A DNA stretch of 64,000 nt from Nymphaea colorata (taxonomy: Eukaryota > Streptophyta > Magnoliopsida > Nymphaeales > Nymphaeaceae). A program made the translations under genes and the position numbers. The notes beneath the pieces are model-generated. The model saw nothing but the letters and a program-made list of their open reading frames with translations, was not told the origin of the DNA and made no database searches. Where the stretch lies: assembly GCF_008831285.2 (NCBI RefSeq), contig NC_045145.1, forward strand, positions 22,336,040 to 22,400,039, read 5' to 3'. Positions 24,001-35,440 of the stretch are shown piece after piece. Each line of letters starts with the position of its first letter. The first letter of the stretch is position 1.

Positions 24001-25658
24001 CATGTCTGCCACCTGTGCCTCATCTGCATGTCTAGCAGATTCATACTTTTGCTCCTTCTACTATCTTCTTCTAGTCTACCAAGCAAGTGAAGAACACCTC
24101 TCTCTCTCTCTCTTTCTTTCTCTTTCATTTTCCGTCTCTCTCCCTTGTTTGTGACTGAGCATAACTTATTACCTTTTATGAAAAATTCTCTGACAATTTT
24201 AAGACATTTGAACTTAAAAAAGAACCAAGTCATTTTTAAAAATGTTTGGACACTTGAATTTTCTTTTCCACTGCTGCCCTTCTTTGAGATTTAATAAATA
24301 TATGATTATGGAATTTGAATGCTCAGTTTAAACTATTCAGCTGTTGCTTCAGGGATAATTTATCCTGTTCCATTGGATCACTTGGTTTGTATTATGTACA
24401 GGTATATCCAAGAGACATATATGCCTTTGGATTAATAGCTTGGACAGGGAATGATGTACTAAATAGGAGGTAATTTACTTGTATTTTTCCCTCACATGGT
24501 ACTGAGCTAAAATCACAAATCGATTGGTTAGTGGACTAGTTTGGCAAATAACTGTATCATGCTCATGTTGTATGGACATTTTTAGGCTTGTTGGTGGTCG
24601 ATAGAATAATGCATCATTACAAATTATATGGGAAATAGATGAATTGTCATCATCTAACATACTGATTCACAAATGATAAAAAAATCGGCAGTTGAACCCT
24701 CTTGCTTTTGGCTAAGGGGGTCAGTTTGCTCATCATGACAGCATAACTTCTGTGCAGAAATGGGATGTAGTTTAACATGGTGATGGTTCTAAAACATATG
24801 AAATAGGATCCGTCCAATTGTTCAATCTCTTTCTTAAGGGTCCGATCTGTTGGTACATTGTATTTCTTAGCTGAAAGGAGGATATTGTGGCCATTAACAG
24901 TCCTTATTTCGGAACGTTCCTTGATGTTCTTTGGCATTGTTTGGACTATTGAGATTTTCCTGAAAAGAGTCTTAGAATAGTTACCGGAGAAGTGCTTAAC
25001 TTTAGTCTCATGACATGACAAAATCACCACATCTGTCCTCTCCTCTTCCCTTCCCTGAACTCAGTTTGTGTTTTATCGGGTGTATGGTTTAATCAAGGTT
25101 GTGCTCTTCACAAGGCTCTTTTTTTTTTCTTTTATTATAAAAAAGAAGCCTCAACATTAGCTACTTCCCAATCAAGCAAAAAATTTATGGTTCCTTCATA
25201 TTGAGCCAGCTGTTGTATGGAACAGTCAACTGGTCAGAGTACATGCAAAGTATTCCAACTTGTTATTGGTTAGTTTTCGTGTGCAACTAGAAATGATGGT
25301 TATCTACAAATTGGCCTGTGCAATCTCTCACTTGCATTTCCCAGCAACAGGCTATTTCGACAAATAACTTGCTGCTACATGCAGGTTGAGGTTATTGGCT
25401 GAGAGCAAAGGTTTCAGGCTTGATGATACAGGCCTCTATCTTGTTTCACACAGTCCCACTGGGAAGAAGGTTTCACAAAAAAAATATTTTGTTAAGTCGC
25501 ACTTAAGCTACTTTGCTTGTTAGCATAACCTCCCTCCCCTCTCTTTCTTTGTTTTTCAGGTCACAAAATCCAATACAAGATTGACTTGCAAAACAGAAAG
25601 AGAAGTTCTTGATGTCTTGGGATTTCCATGGCTCGAACCACATGAGAGGAACTTGTAA
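15053..25658 (+). CDS. POLL: DNA polymerase lambda (family X), 14 exons, 568 aa
   Basis: Nuclear gap-filling polymerase for base excision repair and end joining. Exons by frame and GT-AG sites: 15053-15184, 15382-15519, 16197-16613, 16875-16953, 17043-17173, 17506-17568, 19858-20037, 20127-20180, 21661-21749, 22579-22669, 23271-23351, 24402-24469, 25385-25469, 25560-25658. Joined phases agree throughout. Seen: basic N-terminus [16 protein letters not shown] domain (about 25-115) with the conserved Trp in FQWLEDS; Ser/Glu-rich linker mostly from exon 3; lyase domain (about 235-320) with [11 protein letters not shown]; fingers helix-hairpin-helix [13 protein letters not shown]; Pol X signature [15 protein letters not shown] with catalytic Asp416 and Asp418; third Asp483 in RIDFK; thumb [12 protein letters not shown]-terminus LEPHERNL. 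Length fits plant Pol lambda. Least certain boundary: exon 9 acceptor (ctgaag). His299 occupies the position of the mammalian lyase Lys. Confidence 0.94.
18086..18365. mobile_element. Foldback (inverted-repeat) element in POLL intron 6
   Basis: The left side carries ccagcctttttcaggttgg followed by gttggccag; the right side carries the complementary order ggctggtagccaacc then gaaaaaaggctgg. The inverted arms are about 35 bp and imperfect, around roughly 200 bp that include repeated 'aaattggaaaaaag' blocks. It resembles a small non-autonomous DNA element. No target-site duplication was established. Confidence 0.45.
19123..19546 (+). repeat. Tandem duplication in POLL intron 6
   Basis: Two direct copies, 19123-19363 and 19364-19546, share the start 'cccagctctatcagcagg' and the run 'cataactccagtacacctca'. 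The first copy is longer because a block of about 60 bp starting 'ggcccc.tcttttgcaatac' is itself duplicated inside it. High identity indicates a recent event; no effect on coding sequence. Confidence 0.85.
20700..20790. repeat. Near-perfect hairpin in POLL intron 8
   Basis: The arms ttgtgttgagag...agtatcgtaggtagt (20700-20731) and the complementary actacctacgatact...ctcttaacacaa (20755-20790) pair over about 32-36 bases around a loop of about 23. This is the form of a small MITE or of a miRNA-like precursor. The inner 15 bp pair perfectly. No target-site duplication is obvious. Confidence 0.85.
21750..25384 (+). other. POLL introns 9-12 region
   Basis: Between the short exons lie introns of 0.6-1.1 kb. 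They hold TG/CA-rich simple sequence near 23398-23520, a CT tract near 24098-24125 and otherwise AT-rich sequence. No nested gene or element was recognised. Intron 8, just upstream, has ATAC and GT microsatellites near 21380-21434. Confidence 0.6.
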
Positions 25659-27352
25659 AAAGACACATGTTCTTGGTTCAGCTCATACCATATACATAGA
25701 TACAGTACCATGCTGCAGCTGCCAATTTTGAACGGATGAGTGAAGGTTAATTTTGTCTTTATAGTGGATAGGGAAAACAGCTTTCTTCCTTTGCTTTTTA
25801 TCCCTTCCCCTTGTCTCTGGTATGTGAGTTTTGTAATTAAAGGCCGACTATGTAAGGGAAGGTCCATGCTCGTTGTTCTACTGTCATGGTTTGGATTTAT
25901 AGATACGGCCAGGCCTTTTAAGGCACCGACATGCATCTTCTAACATGTAATATGATGAAGTTCAGTGAGTTGTCCATTCTATTTGCCTCACAGTTCCATG
26001 TGCTAGTCTGTATTAGACCAGCATGAGCAACAAATTGTCTTCATTGTGATTGAAAACCTGCCTCATCTTTGGCTCAAGCCATATGTCTACCTCCATTGTT
26101 AAGCAGAATCCAAGCTCCAGACTAGATCCTGTTGTTGTTTCAACTTTCAAGTAACCCTGAGCTCCGCTAAGTGTCTTGCAAGGCAAGGCAAGGGACGTCT
26201 TATGCCTCTGTTATCAGCTATTTCTTGTTTAACTTGCATGTTTTTTCATTTTAATCAAAAGCAGTCATACTGTAGTTATTCATTTAGTCGTTTTCAGATT
26301 CCAACTTGTTAATGTGTGGTCTCTAGGTGAAGCAAATCATGAAACCGTGCTTGCTTATATAATATGTTCGGTTTAAATTGTTGGTCTCATATATTAGCTG
26401 GTCTTGCTTGGTCTCCTTGGCTGTTCCTTAGTTGAGTTAGGCTACATAAAAACCCCATTCAGGGAAGGCAAGATGACCCTTTTTCTTTTTCTATATTGGT
26501 TCTGTGTTCATTTAGTGGAGCTATATGATCAGCAGATGAATTGATTTCTGTTTACATGATAACTATCCAATTTAGAAGTCTGCTTTTGTGGGCATGCTTG
26601 CATTTATACATTGTAAGAGATGCTTATCATTGTGCAGCTTTCTTACCAGCACACAGTTAGTCTGGTGCTTTTGCTGTTGGTACAGGTAGATCAGATGCGT
26701 CTGTAAGTCCCCCGTTTGATTGCAATCAAGGTTTTTGATCAGTTGTTCTTTTGAGAATGCAATATAGAAGTTTCCAATGGAAAAGTTTTCACATGGAAAA
26801 AAGTTCATGTAAACCATTTTGGAGGATGTAGGTCGACATTCTAATTTTCACAAGTAACTTATAAGATGAGATATATGATCAGGCTTGGGTGGTCGTTTAT
26901 GGAAGTAAATAAGTATCCTTGTGGGAGACTGTCATAGCAGAAGTGGATACGATGAAGATGTAGCATTACCTTTTTCTATTACGCGGACAATATTAGCGAA
27001 TGACTAAAATGAACCAGGCAAAAGTGATTTAGCTGTATGTGGAAGTGCCTGTGGGTTTACTTGTAAATAACATCTATTCATATGTTGTGTAGACGAGTGT
27101 GAGCGCGGACCATTTGCTCTCGTGCTTTTTGTCTAGTCAAATGCTTGGAAAAGAATACTGTTGGACAATCCTTTTTCTTTCTCAAGACTTTACATGCTGC
27201 GATACATTTATTTGCCCTTTCCTACTAAAGTGCTTAAACGAATAAATATTTTGACCATCCTTTTTGCCTGAAGGCCTCACATGCTGTGATGCATTATATT
27301 CCTTTTCTCTTTTTTCCTTGGTTATGTTTCTTAGTTTTTTCAGTGTTAAGAG

Positions 27353-27453
27353 AGCTAAGAATATAAACTTTTACCTTTCAAGGGATATTGGCAGTCGATA
27401 TCGAGCTAACAATATAAAGTTTTACTTTTCAAGGGATATTGGCAGTCGATATC
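27353..27453. repeat. 51-bp tandem duplication
   Basis: Two adjacent copies ending in 'aagggatattggcagtcgat', period 51, with a few differences in the left half. Confidence 0.85.
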
Positions 27454-28873
27454 TTGCGAACCTTTTTCATCATGCTCGTGTTGGTCCTTCAGTAGAATGA
27501 GCTCACCATGCGTTGCACCTTTCCCCCTTAAAGCTGATCAAAACCAACTTTACAATGAGGTCTTGCCGCACACTATGATAAGAAGCAACGCTCTGTGTGG
27601 CATTTGGAAACGGGATAAAAGTAAACGATAGGTCCATGAAGTGAGAAAGTCATTGGTTAGTAGGCTCAAATGACGGTGGCATTAAACTGATAATTTGATA
27701 TTTCAAAATTCAATTTTCGTTTGGGAGCATCTCTTGCACTATTAAATATTAAGACTTCTGGTGTAGTATCTTGGAAGCGTTAAATCCAAAAAGGAAAAGG
27801 AAAAAAAAATGTTATAGCAATTCTTCATAGTAAGACGAGGAGAACAATATGCTGAATGCTACTGCAAGGCATTCAAGCCTCCAAACAACAAGTAGCAGCG
27901 TCCTTTTCCACCTTCCGTCATCGTCCGTCAGGTGATAAATGATTTGGATTTGTCGACGGGATCTTTATTAGACCAATGTAGAATGGGTGAGTTCAGAGCG
28001 GCCCGGCCCATTAGTGTGTATCTAAATTCATTTTTTTTTCTTCTTACTGAACACCCAGATTCAACTTAACTTTTTTGGACTAAGATTCAAATTCGAGTGT
28101 AACTCGATCCCGGCCATTTGAGTTTGGACTTTTACTCTTATTCCATACATTATTACTCTTAACGAAATAGTAATCGATGAAAAAGAAACTATGTTGTTTT
28201 TTATTCTTAAACATTTATTTGTCATTTAAGATAGCAATATCTTAACAATGTAAGGGTGTTTGGTGGCATGGGTAAACCCACAAAGGAGCAGCTTCCAACG
28301 GCAAGGAGACAAAGTAGGACTTGGGGTTCCGCTTTTTCTCTTCACCTTAACATTGTTTAGTTTAGAAAGCATTCTGTTTGATTTGTGGACGTAATTTGTA
28401 GGAAGCTTCCATGTAGAACAGATGTCTTGCCCGGAGCACGCCTTATGAAGGGAGCTAGTTGTTTTTTCAATAATTTGTCTAAGGATTCTACTTTAAGTTC
28501 CCACGAAAACTTGTACTCAACAGAGAATGAAAGGTTTGAGTGAAAATTGTTAGTGACTCCCGAATCCAATTCTGCAATTTATCTCTTCGATTGGACTTTT
28601 TTGTGCTTTCCGTTGCTTCAGGTCCAACACTAAATTCGAACGTAGTTAAAATTAGTTTAAGTCACGACCAATTTCATTAACCGATATATCTTTCGTGCGT
28701 CTTGGGCTCTCCAGAGTCGCCCGATTAAATTGACATCAGGTGAAATCTGCTCTATTTTCACCACGAGATGGGTAATTACGAATTAATAACGAAGAAGCTC
28801 TTAGGAGCCAGCGGCCTAGCAGACCAACCGGCGTTCTTCGACCTATGCTGTTGTTTCCGGCATTCTGTAAACC

Positions 28874-28961
28874 TATTATATAGTATTATTTCGTACAGAA
28901 AACCAGGGTGGGGAGAGAGAGAGAGAGAGATCGAGTGAGAGTGAGAGTGAGAGAGTGAGAG
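28874..28961 (+). promoter_or_regulatory. PRIN2 core promoter and GA-rich leader (predicted)
   Basis: A TATA-like tattatatag lies about 80 bp before the ATG. It is followed by a GA-repeat leader (28914-28961), the kind of GA tract bound by plant BPC proteins in other genes. The placement is inferred from sequence only. Confidence 0.45.
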
Positions 28962-31900
28962 ATGTTCTCCGTATCCATATCCTCTCTGCCCTCTCGCCTC
29001 CTGCCATGTCCTTGGTTTTCCTCTTTTTCCTCTTCTTCATCATCGTTAACTAATAGTCGTCTGTCAACATTATCTTCTCGTAACTCTGGTTCCCGAGTCC
29101 CCAGCTCAGCTGTCCTTCTCTTCTCTCCACTGCCTTTTTGTTTTGGTTCTCGGAACCGCAACTTACTTACTTGCAGAGCTGCCGAATATGTATTTCCAGA
29201 CCCAATTCCAGAATTTGCTGAAGCAGTAAGTTTCTGTTTTAGTGCACTTGGCTCATCTCATTTTGGTTGGTTTACTTGTTTCTGGCATTTCTACTGCCGA
29301 AACCACCAAAATTTTCCCTTCTATGGCGTCTAACCCTTTTTTTCTGGTTCATCTGTCTCAGGAAACCGAAAGGTTTAGGACCCATCTTCTCAAGACGCTC
29401 TCAGAGTCGGATATGTATGGGGAGTCATGCGAAGAGATTGTCGCCATATGCACTGAGGTACGAAAAATCAGCTAGATTTACAATCAAATGCAGGTCTTAT
29501 TTCTTTCACTTCCTGTCTGGCTCCATCCGTTTACAAGTGCATGACTTATCACTATAACTGAAGTGCCCAATTTTTTTTTGTGATAATGATGGTGGCCCGT
29601 TATTTTAGAAGTATGTTGTTTACCGTACCAGATATGGGTTATATTGTGATAGTTTGCAAATCGTATAATCATATTTCTTTCTCTGGGCATGACTGACTAT
29701 TCAATGTGCAAAGCCTCCTGTAATTTTCTTTCTATGAGTAGTGGTGTACACTTTGCGTCAAAGTGAAGAGAGAAAGAACCGGAGAAAAGTGTTAGTTTAT
29801 CCAATTGTGGGGTTTAGTGGGTTCTATGGAGGATGCGTCATGTATGGCCGTGGAAACTTTATTCAAGCTATAGAAGTACCAGACTTTTTGAGACAACTGA
29901 GGTTCGCGGTGGGTAGACGTTGTTTACCTTCTGTCAACGTTTTATTGCTTTCTCCATGCTAGTCGAGAAAGCCAAGTTTTTTTCCGGAGTTGCTGAATAA
30001 CAGGGACACTGAGGATGTAATGGTAAAACTTTTACAGGAACGTAAGGATTAATAGACTTCTTATTCATTGGCTAGTTCTTTATCACTAAACCAAAATCAG
30101 TTCGTTAATTGCTCAAATATTGGATGTAAAGGGATTTATCTGAGAAACGTTACTTATATCATCATATTTTGAGTTTCAGTGGTATTAACTGAAAATTCAG
30201 GTCGATATTTTGTTGTCTTAAATAACCAAGTTCTCATATGAATGCCTATGATGAGATAACTTCTGACTATGAAATTGAGAATTTGGAAAAAAAGGAGTGA
30301 GGTTACTGGTTGGGGAATGTTTTAGAATATACAGACTGTTTATGTTGAGGGATTTGGGTTTAAAATCTTAAATATAAAGTGAATGCATAATGTATGATTG
30401 CAGAATGTATCTGCAGGAAAAACTATGATGTACCCCGTTAGTGTCATTTATAGTTCAACAAAGAAGGTACACAGTTTGCAGTAGCCCCATATCGTTTGAA
30501 CTTTGAAACCAAGAGTCTCCAGTTATGAGCTTGTGACTTTGATGGTTCAGCTGTCTGATTCAACACAGGAACAAATAGGCCCTTTTCCAAAGAGCATCAT
30601 ATGTCAAGAGTCACCAGAAATTGTTCATATGAAGAATTTGTATCTCTCAAGCTATTTTCACCATGAAAGGCATTCTAGGGGAATGCAGATGATGGCACAA
30701 GTGCAATATATGAAATGTGTCAATGTAGAAAATGGTTCACTCTCATTCCAACGTCATGCTCATGTCAAGTAACCTTAAACTCATGAAGGTGGAAAATCAA
30801 CAGATGAGTACAACCACATGGTAACCTTCCTAGTTGTTCTGCTTACCACTTCATATCTGGTTTATTGTGTAAAGTCTTAATTTTGTGAAGATTTGGTGAA
30901 ATTGTTGTTCAGAACAGTAATGGGGGCATAAATTGTTGTTTGGATGTTAGGATATTAGCTTTTTAGGAAAGTTAGTTCTGCTAAAGGAAACATAGTTTAC
31001 ATGTAGCCTGTTTGTGGAACAAGGGTTTCGTTCTGTGGCTTCCAACCTTGAGTGGATTTCTTACATTGATAAAAGATGTATGCAACTAGAAGGCTGTGCT
31101 AAGTCACATCATATTGTTTGTCTGTCTGTGTAGTGGAATGTGGAAACATCTAATGGTAGCAAATAATTCTGAAAGCATCTTTGGTAAGCCTAATGCAGGG
31201 AACGTGGATAGGGAGTCTTCTGTCTTTGAGGTCTCAAACATTCAAGTTGCCTCCATAACAAGTTAACTATTTGGCATATAAAACTCAAAAATAGTAATCG
31301 GATAATTCAAAAATTTTCTTCCTATATATTTGGAAGCTAACTTGTTCGAGTTCGAGGTACAGAAAAGTTCTGTAAGGTACTAAGGTAAGTGTTTGAAGGC
31401 TTTCCGATTCTTTTAAAGTAGAGATGTTGGTAAAGTTGTGCCAAAATTATTTGCGTGAATAAAGTGGGGCAGGAATTATTTATGGCATCAAAACAAATCT
31501 CTTTTTGGAAATGGAACACAACAGAATGTTCTATATGGGTAACCACTTGAATGCTGTTCATTTAAGGCCAAGGCGTTTATTCTATCCAGGAATAGCAACG
31601 CTAGCTCTATACTGTAATAGACATATTTCATATTCTCGTATCCCCTTATGGCAGCTTACTTAGTATTCCCATACAAATATCTCTACTTTTATGTCAATGG
31701 TTGTATGGTTGAATATGAATTACTGATACTGGATACTGTAGATGCTAGCGATGGAGGCTGAATGCTTGTACGTTGTGCCTTTCAGATCTTCAATACCTTC
31801 TTGCATTCAGAGTATGGGGGACCAGGAACCCTTCTTGTTATTCCTTTCATAGATATGGCTGATACCTTGAGGGAAAGGGGGCTACCTGGTGCTGGTGAGG

Positions 31901-31974
31901 CTGCAGAGGAGGCTGTTGAGTGGGCTCGGGAGCATGTTGACAAGGATTGGGAACAATGGACTGGAAGTGATTGA
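28962..31974 (+). CDS. PRIN2: PRIN2-like plastid protein, 3 exons, 182 aa
   Basis: Plastid redox insensitive 2-like protein. In Arabidopsis PRIN2 is a small nucleoid-associated protein that promotes transcription by the plastid-encoded RNA polymerase in a redox-dependent way. Exons: 28962-29225, 29362-29457, 31786-31974; all junctions are phase 0 with GT-AG sites. Residues 1-70 are Ser- and Arg-rich with few acidic residues, a chloroplast transit peptide. The mature part starts near CRAAEYVFPDPIPEFAEA and continues through GGPGTLLVIPFIDMADTL and EHVDKDWEQWTG, features I associate with PRIN2. Cysteines at 71, 111 and 118 are candidates for the redox-sensitive residues of the family; which correspond to the characterised ones needs alignment. 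Length is close to the Arabidopsis protein. Nothing looks broken. Confidence 0.85.
29458..31785 (+). other. PRIN2 intron 2 (2.3 kb)
   Basis: Unusually long relative to the 0.55 kb coding sequence. It contains isolated open frames (29741-29962 and 30503-30772) without recognisable domains, and no mobile-element ends that I could identify. Exons 2 and 3 join in phase across it. Confidence 0.7.
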
Positions 31975-33048
31975 AGAGAAATTTTGACCAACCTCAATAG
32001 TTTTGGCACCATAATTTGGCTGCAATTTCTGTGGGAAGATGCTTCATACTGTAACCGTTAAACTGTTGGTACGAGAGGCAATGTATACGTGACAACAATG
32101 TGTATGTACTGGTTCTAGTTTCTCTACCATAGCTGTCGATTTGGCTATCGGATTCTCTTCCTGCATAAAGCACAACATTCTTGTTTACCACTATTCCTAT
32201 GCTTAGCCCAAAAATGGTCTGAATAAACAGGCATGTAGATGCATTATATTGTGGAAAGGGCTATAATGATGCAAAAAAGTGCATACTTCATCTTCTTGTA
32301 CCAGGCATGGATGTGGTTTCCCATTTTGCTCACAGGTCTGCCTCCATTATAACTTTGCCAGATAAATTTCTTGTCTTCAACAAATGTTAATATGGTTGAG
32401 GAAGCATGGAAAGGACCAAAGATGTTGATGAACATCTAAACCATAGAGACCCATTTGTCAATAAACACTTTTTCAACTTGAATTAAGTGGAATTCTTATA
32501 TGAAACGCATATTTGCTTGCCAGTTGTTTAAACTATGGCTTATTCTCTGCTTACTTGAGAGGATCACGGCAAAGATAACTGCTTGAGCACCAGTTGGTTT
32601 CATTATGGCTGCAAAACCTTTAAATTTTCTTTTATATGTTTCTCTGGTGCTTTAAAAATATAGGGCAGAATATGGCAACTGGCCACTGCTTTGTTACATG
32701 TTATCAGGGTATCACCAACTGCCGTTAGACCACTTGGAGAGCAGGTGGCAAGAAGGAATCTGTGAATGATGTCGAGGTCGTGTGGTCTAAATAACATATG
32801 ATTGTTCTGGTTTACCCAACAGGGACTGATCCTTTGCTGGCCTGGGGCTTTGAGGTTCCCTGTCACCGGTGTTGTTCTGAATCAGATGATGCAAATCAGA
32901 TCGGTGCCTGATTGTTGCCGAATAGGAGAGGTGCTGCATGCCACCTGCAGTTCATTTCTTATTATTCTATAAGTTAATCTAAACCTTTTCTTATTTTAAA
33001 AAAATGATTGTAATAAAAGCTTTTTCGTCAAAAAGGCCAGATGGCTTT

Positions 33049-33098
33049 TTCGTGTCCTCTACTTAATCCACGATTCGTGTCCTCTACTTAATCCACGA
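33049..33098. repeat. 25-bp exact tandem duplication
   Basis: Two head-to-tail 25-bp copies starting ttcgtgtcctctacttaatc, with no visible difference between them. Confidence 0.9.
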
Positions 33099-34239
33099 AA
33101 AACAACCAGACATCTAACGACAGTGTTCCGGGCGGTCTGAAAGAAGAACTGTACAGATACAGGGGAGCTGAAGAGAACAAAGTATTGTATAATACAACAC
33201 CCATGAGAACTCCCACAAGCCGTTTGATTGTTGAACAGACCACTATTTTCTTAGAACAAAAGTTGTCCATTGTAAGAGCTACCATTGCGTGCTCCACGAG
33301 AACACATTTTATATGATTTCGACATGCCCTCTTTTATGCAATGGTGGAGCCTATATGCCCTCAGGTATATGTGCGTGGCTTCTCCCCTGGTTTGATTGAA
33401 TATGCATGTATGCAAGGACACGTCTTGCAATTTAAACAACCTTTCAAAAGAGCGTAGATGATCCCGATCCGAGAAACTGAAGGGGTGTAGAAGAGCTCAC
33501 AGACAGGAACCCTAGAAATTTCCAACTAGCTAGTCCGCTGACTGGACCTAAAACTAGAAATGAAGGGAAAATCACGATTTAGTTGGGATTAACCGTTGAT
33601 CTTATGCATTTTTCTGAAGATTCTATAATGTGTTATCGTACAGTGCATTTTGAAATGATCCCGGTTGCTAAGATTTAACATTTCAGAGTTTTTTTACTGA
33701 AACTCTGGTTTTGTTTAAATGAATATTTCTGGATTGATAGCCATTTGGTTCCAAGCGTTATATAGATGAAATATGATCCCATTGTCTTAGTCCGGGAAAT
33801 TTGTACGCAAAATAGCAGCCAGATACTGATAGAAACCGTCTATGTAAATTGATTTATGAAGTATCCAATTAATTCAATTGATTGTTCCCAAAATTTTATA
33901 CTACATTTTTGTAAAAGTAAATTTGCAAGCAGTACTTTATGTCACTTAAGTAGATCAAACACCTTTAAATATAAATAAATAAATAAATAAATAAATATAT
34001 ATATATATGAAATTTGAAGACTGGAGACGTTTTTGTATCTATCTGCCGCCAAAAGCCGTTACCTTACTGACCTCAGAAAATGGGGAAAGCCTGTGGAACA
34101 ATCATCATCCAAAAAGTAGATAAAATATTAGATTGGAAAAAATCTGATCAGTTTTGCTACATGTACGTCGACGGGAAGGTAAGAGAAATGCGTAATTCAT
34201 AAAGTAGCTAAATATTATATTGGAATAATCTGACCAGTT

Positions 34240-34243
34240 TTGC

Positions 34244-34305
<62 letters not shown>

Positions 34306-34306
34306 G
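34240..34306. repeat. TA microsatellite
   Basis: Long TA-repeat tract interrupted twice by 'tac'. The open frame across it on the minus strand consists of Ile/Tyr repeats and is an artefact. Confidence 0.9.
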
Positions 34307-35440
34307 CTCAGCATGATGAAACAGATGTAACCAGAATTTGTGGGGCACGGTGGCAGTGAATGAAAGGTTGAATTGCTTGATGACTTCCATACAGAGTCAT
34401 GGCGATCAGGGGTTTGTTCAGAACAAAGCTACCAAAATAAAATCATCGTCCAGATTTAGATCCAACTTGAACGCATGACTGCGAAAGTTTAACTCAAGCT
34501 AATGTGCCTTATTTTCTTCCACCCGCCATTTCCCAGTTGGAGTTAACGATCAAAAGAAGAATTGATCGCTGCGGAAAGCGAAAACACCGTAAATTGAAAA
34601 GATTGAAAAGAAAGTCTCAGATGCACCACAAGAATCATGAAACGGATTATGTGTATATTCCTATAGACAAACAATTGTACGCGGCAGTGTGTTATGACCA
34701 AACCCTAGTTTAAGTTAAGAAAAAACATTTTTGAGGGGTAAAATGTGATTATGAAAAAGTTGAAAGTTTAAAATATACATTTTTTTTATAAAAAATTTTG
34801 AAAATACCCTAACCCCACCCATGTTCTCCTTCAAAAGTGTGCACCCAACTCGCTCTCCATGAATCAATTTCATTGAAACTCGAAACAAGAGAAAGAGAAA
34901 GAATCCATAAAATAAAAATGCATAACAAAATTTGGAAACAATAAATCCTCTAAATATAAGAATAAACAGTAAAAACAAAATAGAAAAATGAAATATACAA
35001 AACAACAACATAATAAAGTATAATAATAAAGGTGGGAAGAGAGTGCAACAACCAAAAACAGTGCCATAGAGAGAGAGTATAGTTGGTTTATCTATGTATT
35101 CAAGATAATACTTGCATTAGTACCATGGACTAAAACATGAAAGAGGGGACAGACCGACATACTCAGACAACAGACAACAAAAGAGAGAGTGCAACATATA
35201 TCTCTCACCATCACGAAATAAGAAAAGGCATTCAGAGCCTCACACTTAAACATAAAAAAAGGGCACTCGCTTCATGAGCGCCTCACACTAGCAAAGTAAA
35301 GCATGATATAAAATTCTGAAACAACCACCCAAAGTTCCACTCTCTTCTGCATCCAGCTGCAACACCACGAAAGCAGTTTCTATCTTCCTTCCACCGCCCT
35401 GTTTTCCTTCTCGTTTTCTTTTCTCTTAATCACCACCCGG

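Larger units (their letters stand above)
25659..28961. other. Intergenic region between POLL and PRIN2
   Basis: Includes the POLL 3' untranslated region and the PRIN2 promoter. Apart from a 51-bp tandem duplication and the GA-rich PRIN2 leader I see no gene, RNA or mobile element. Short frames here are isolated and family-less. Confidence 0.5.
31975..35440. other. Intergenic region between PRIN2 and the left UPF0496-like gene
   Basis: Starts with the PRIN2 3' flank; an AATAAA at 32222-32227 could be its polyadenylation signal. An exon-like plus-strand stretch near 32820-32970 reads open (LRFPVTGVVLNQMMQ) but was not identified. TA and TAAA microsatellites lie near 33973-34008 and 34240-34305. 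A 45-50 bp block starting 'aaagtag' near 34112 is repeated near 34200. The frame at 34504-34713 is Lys/Arg-rich and unrecognised. No RNA gene was found. Confidence 0.5.
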
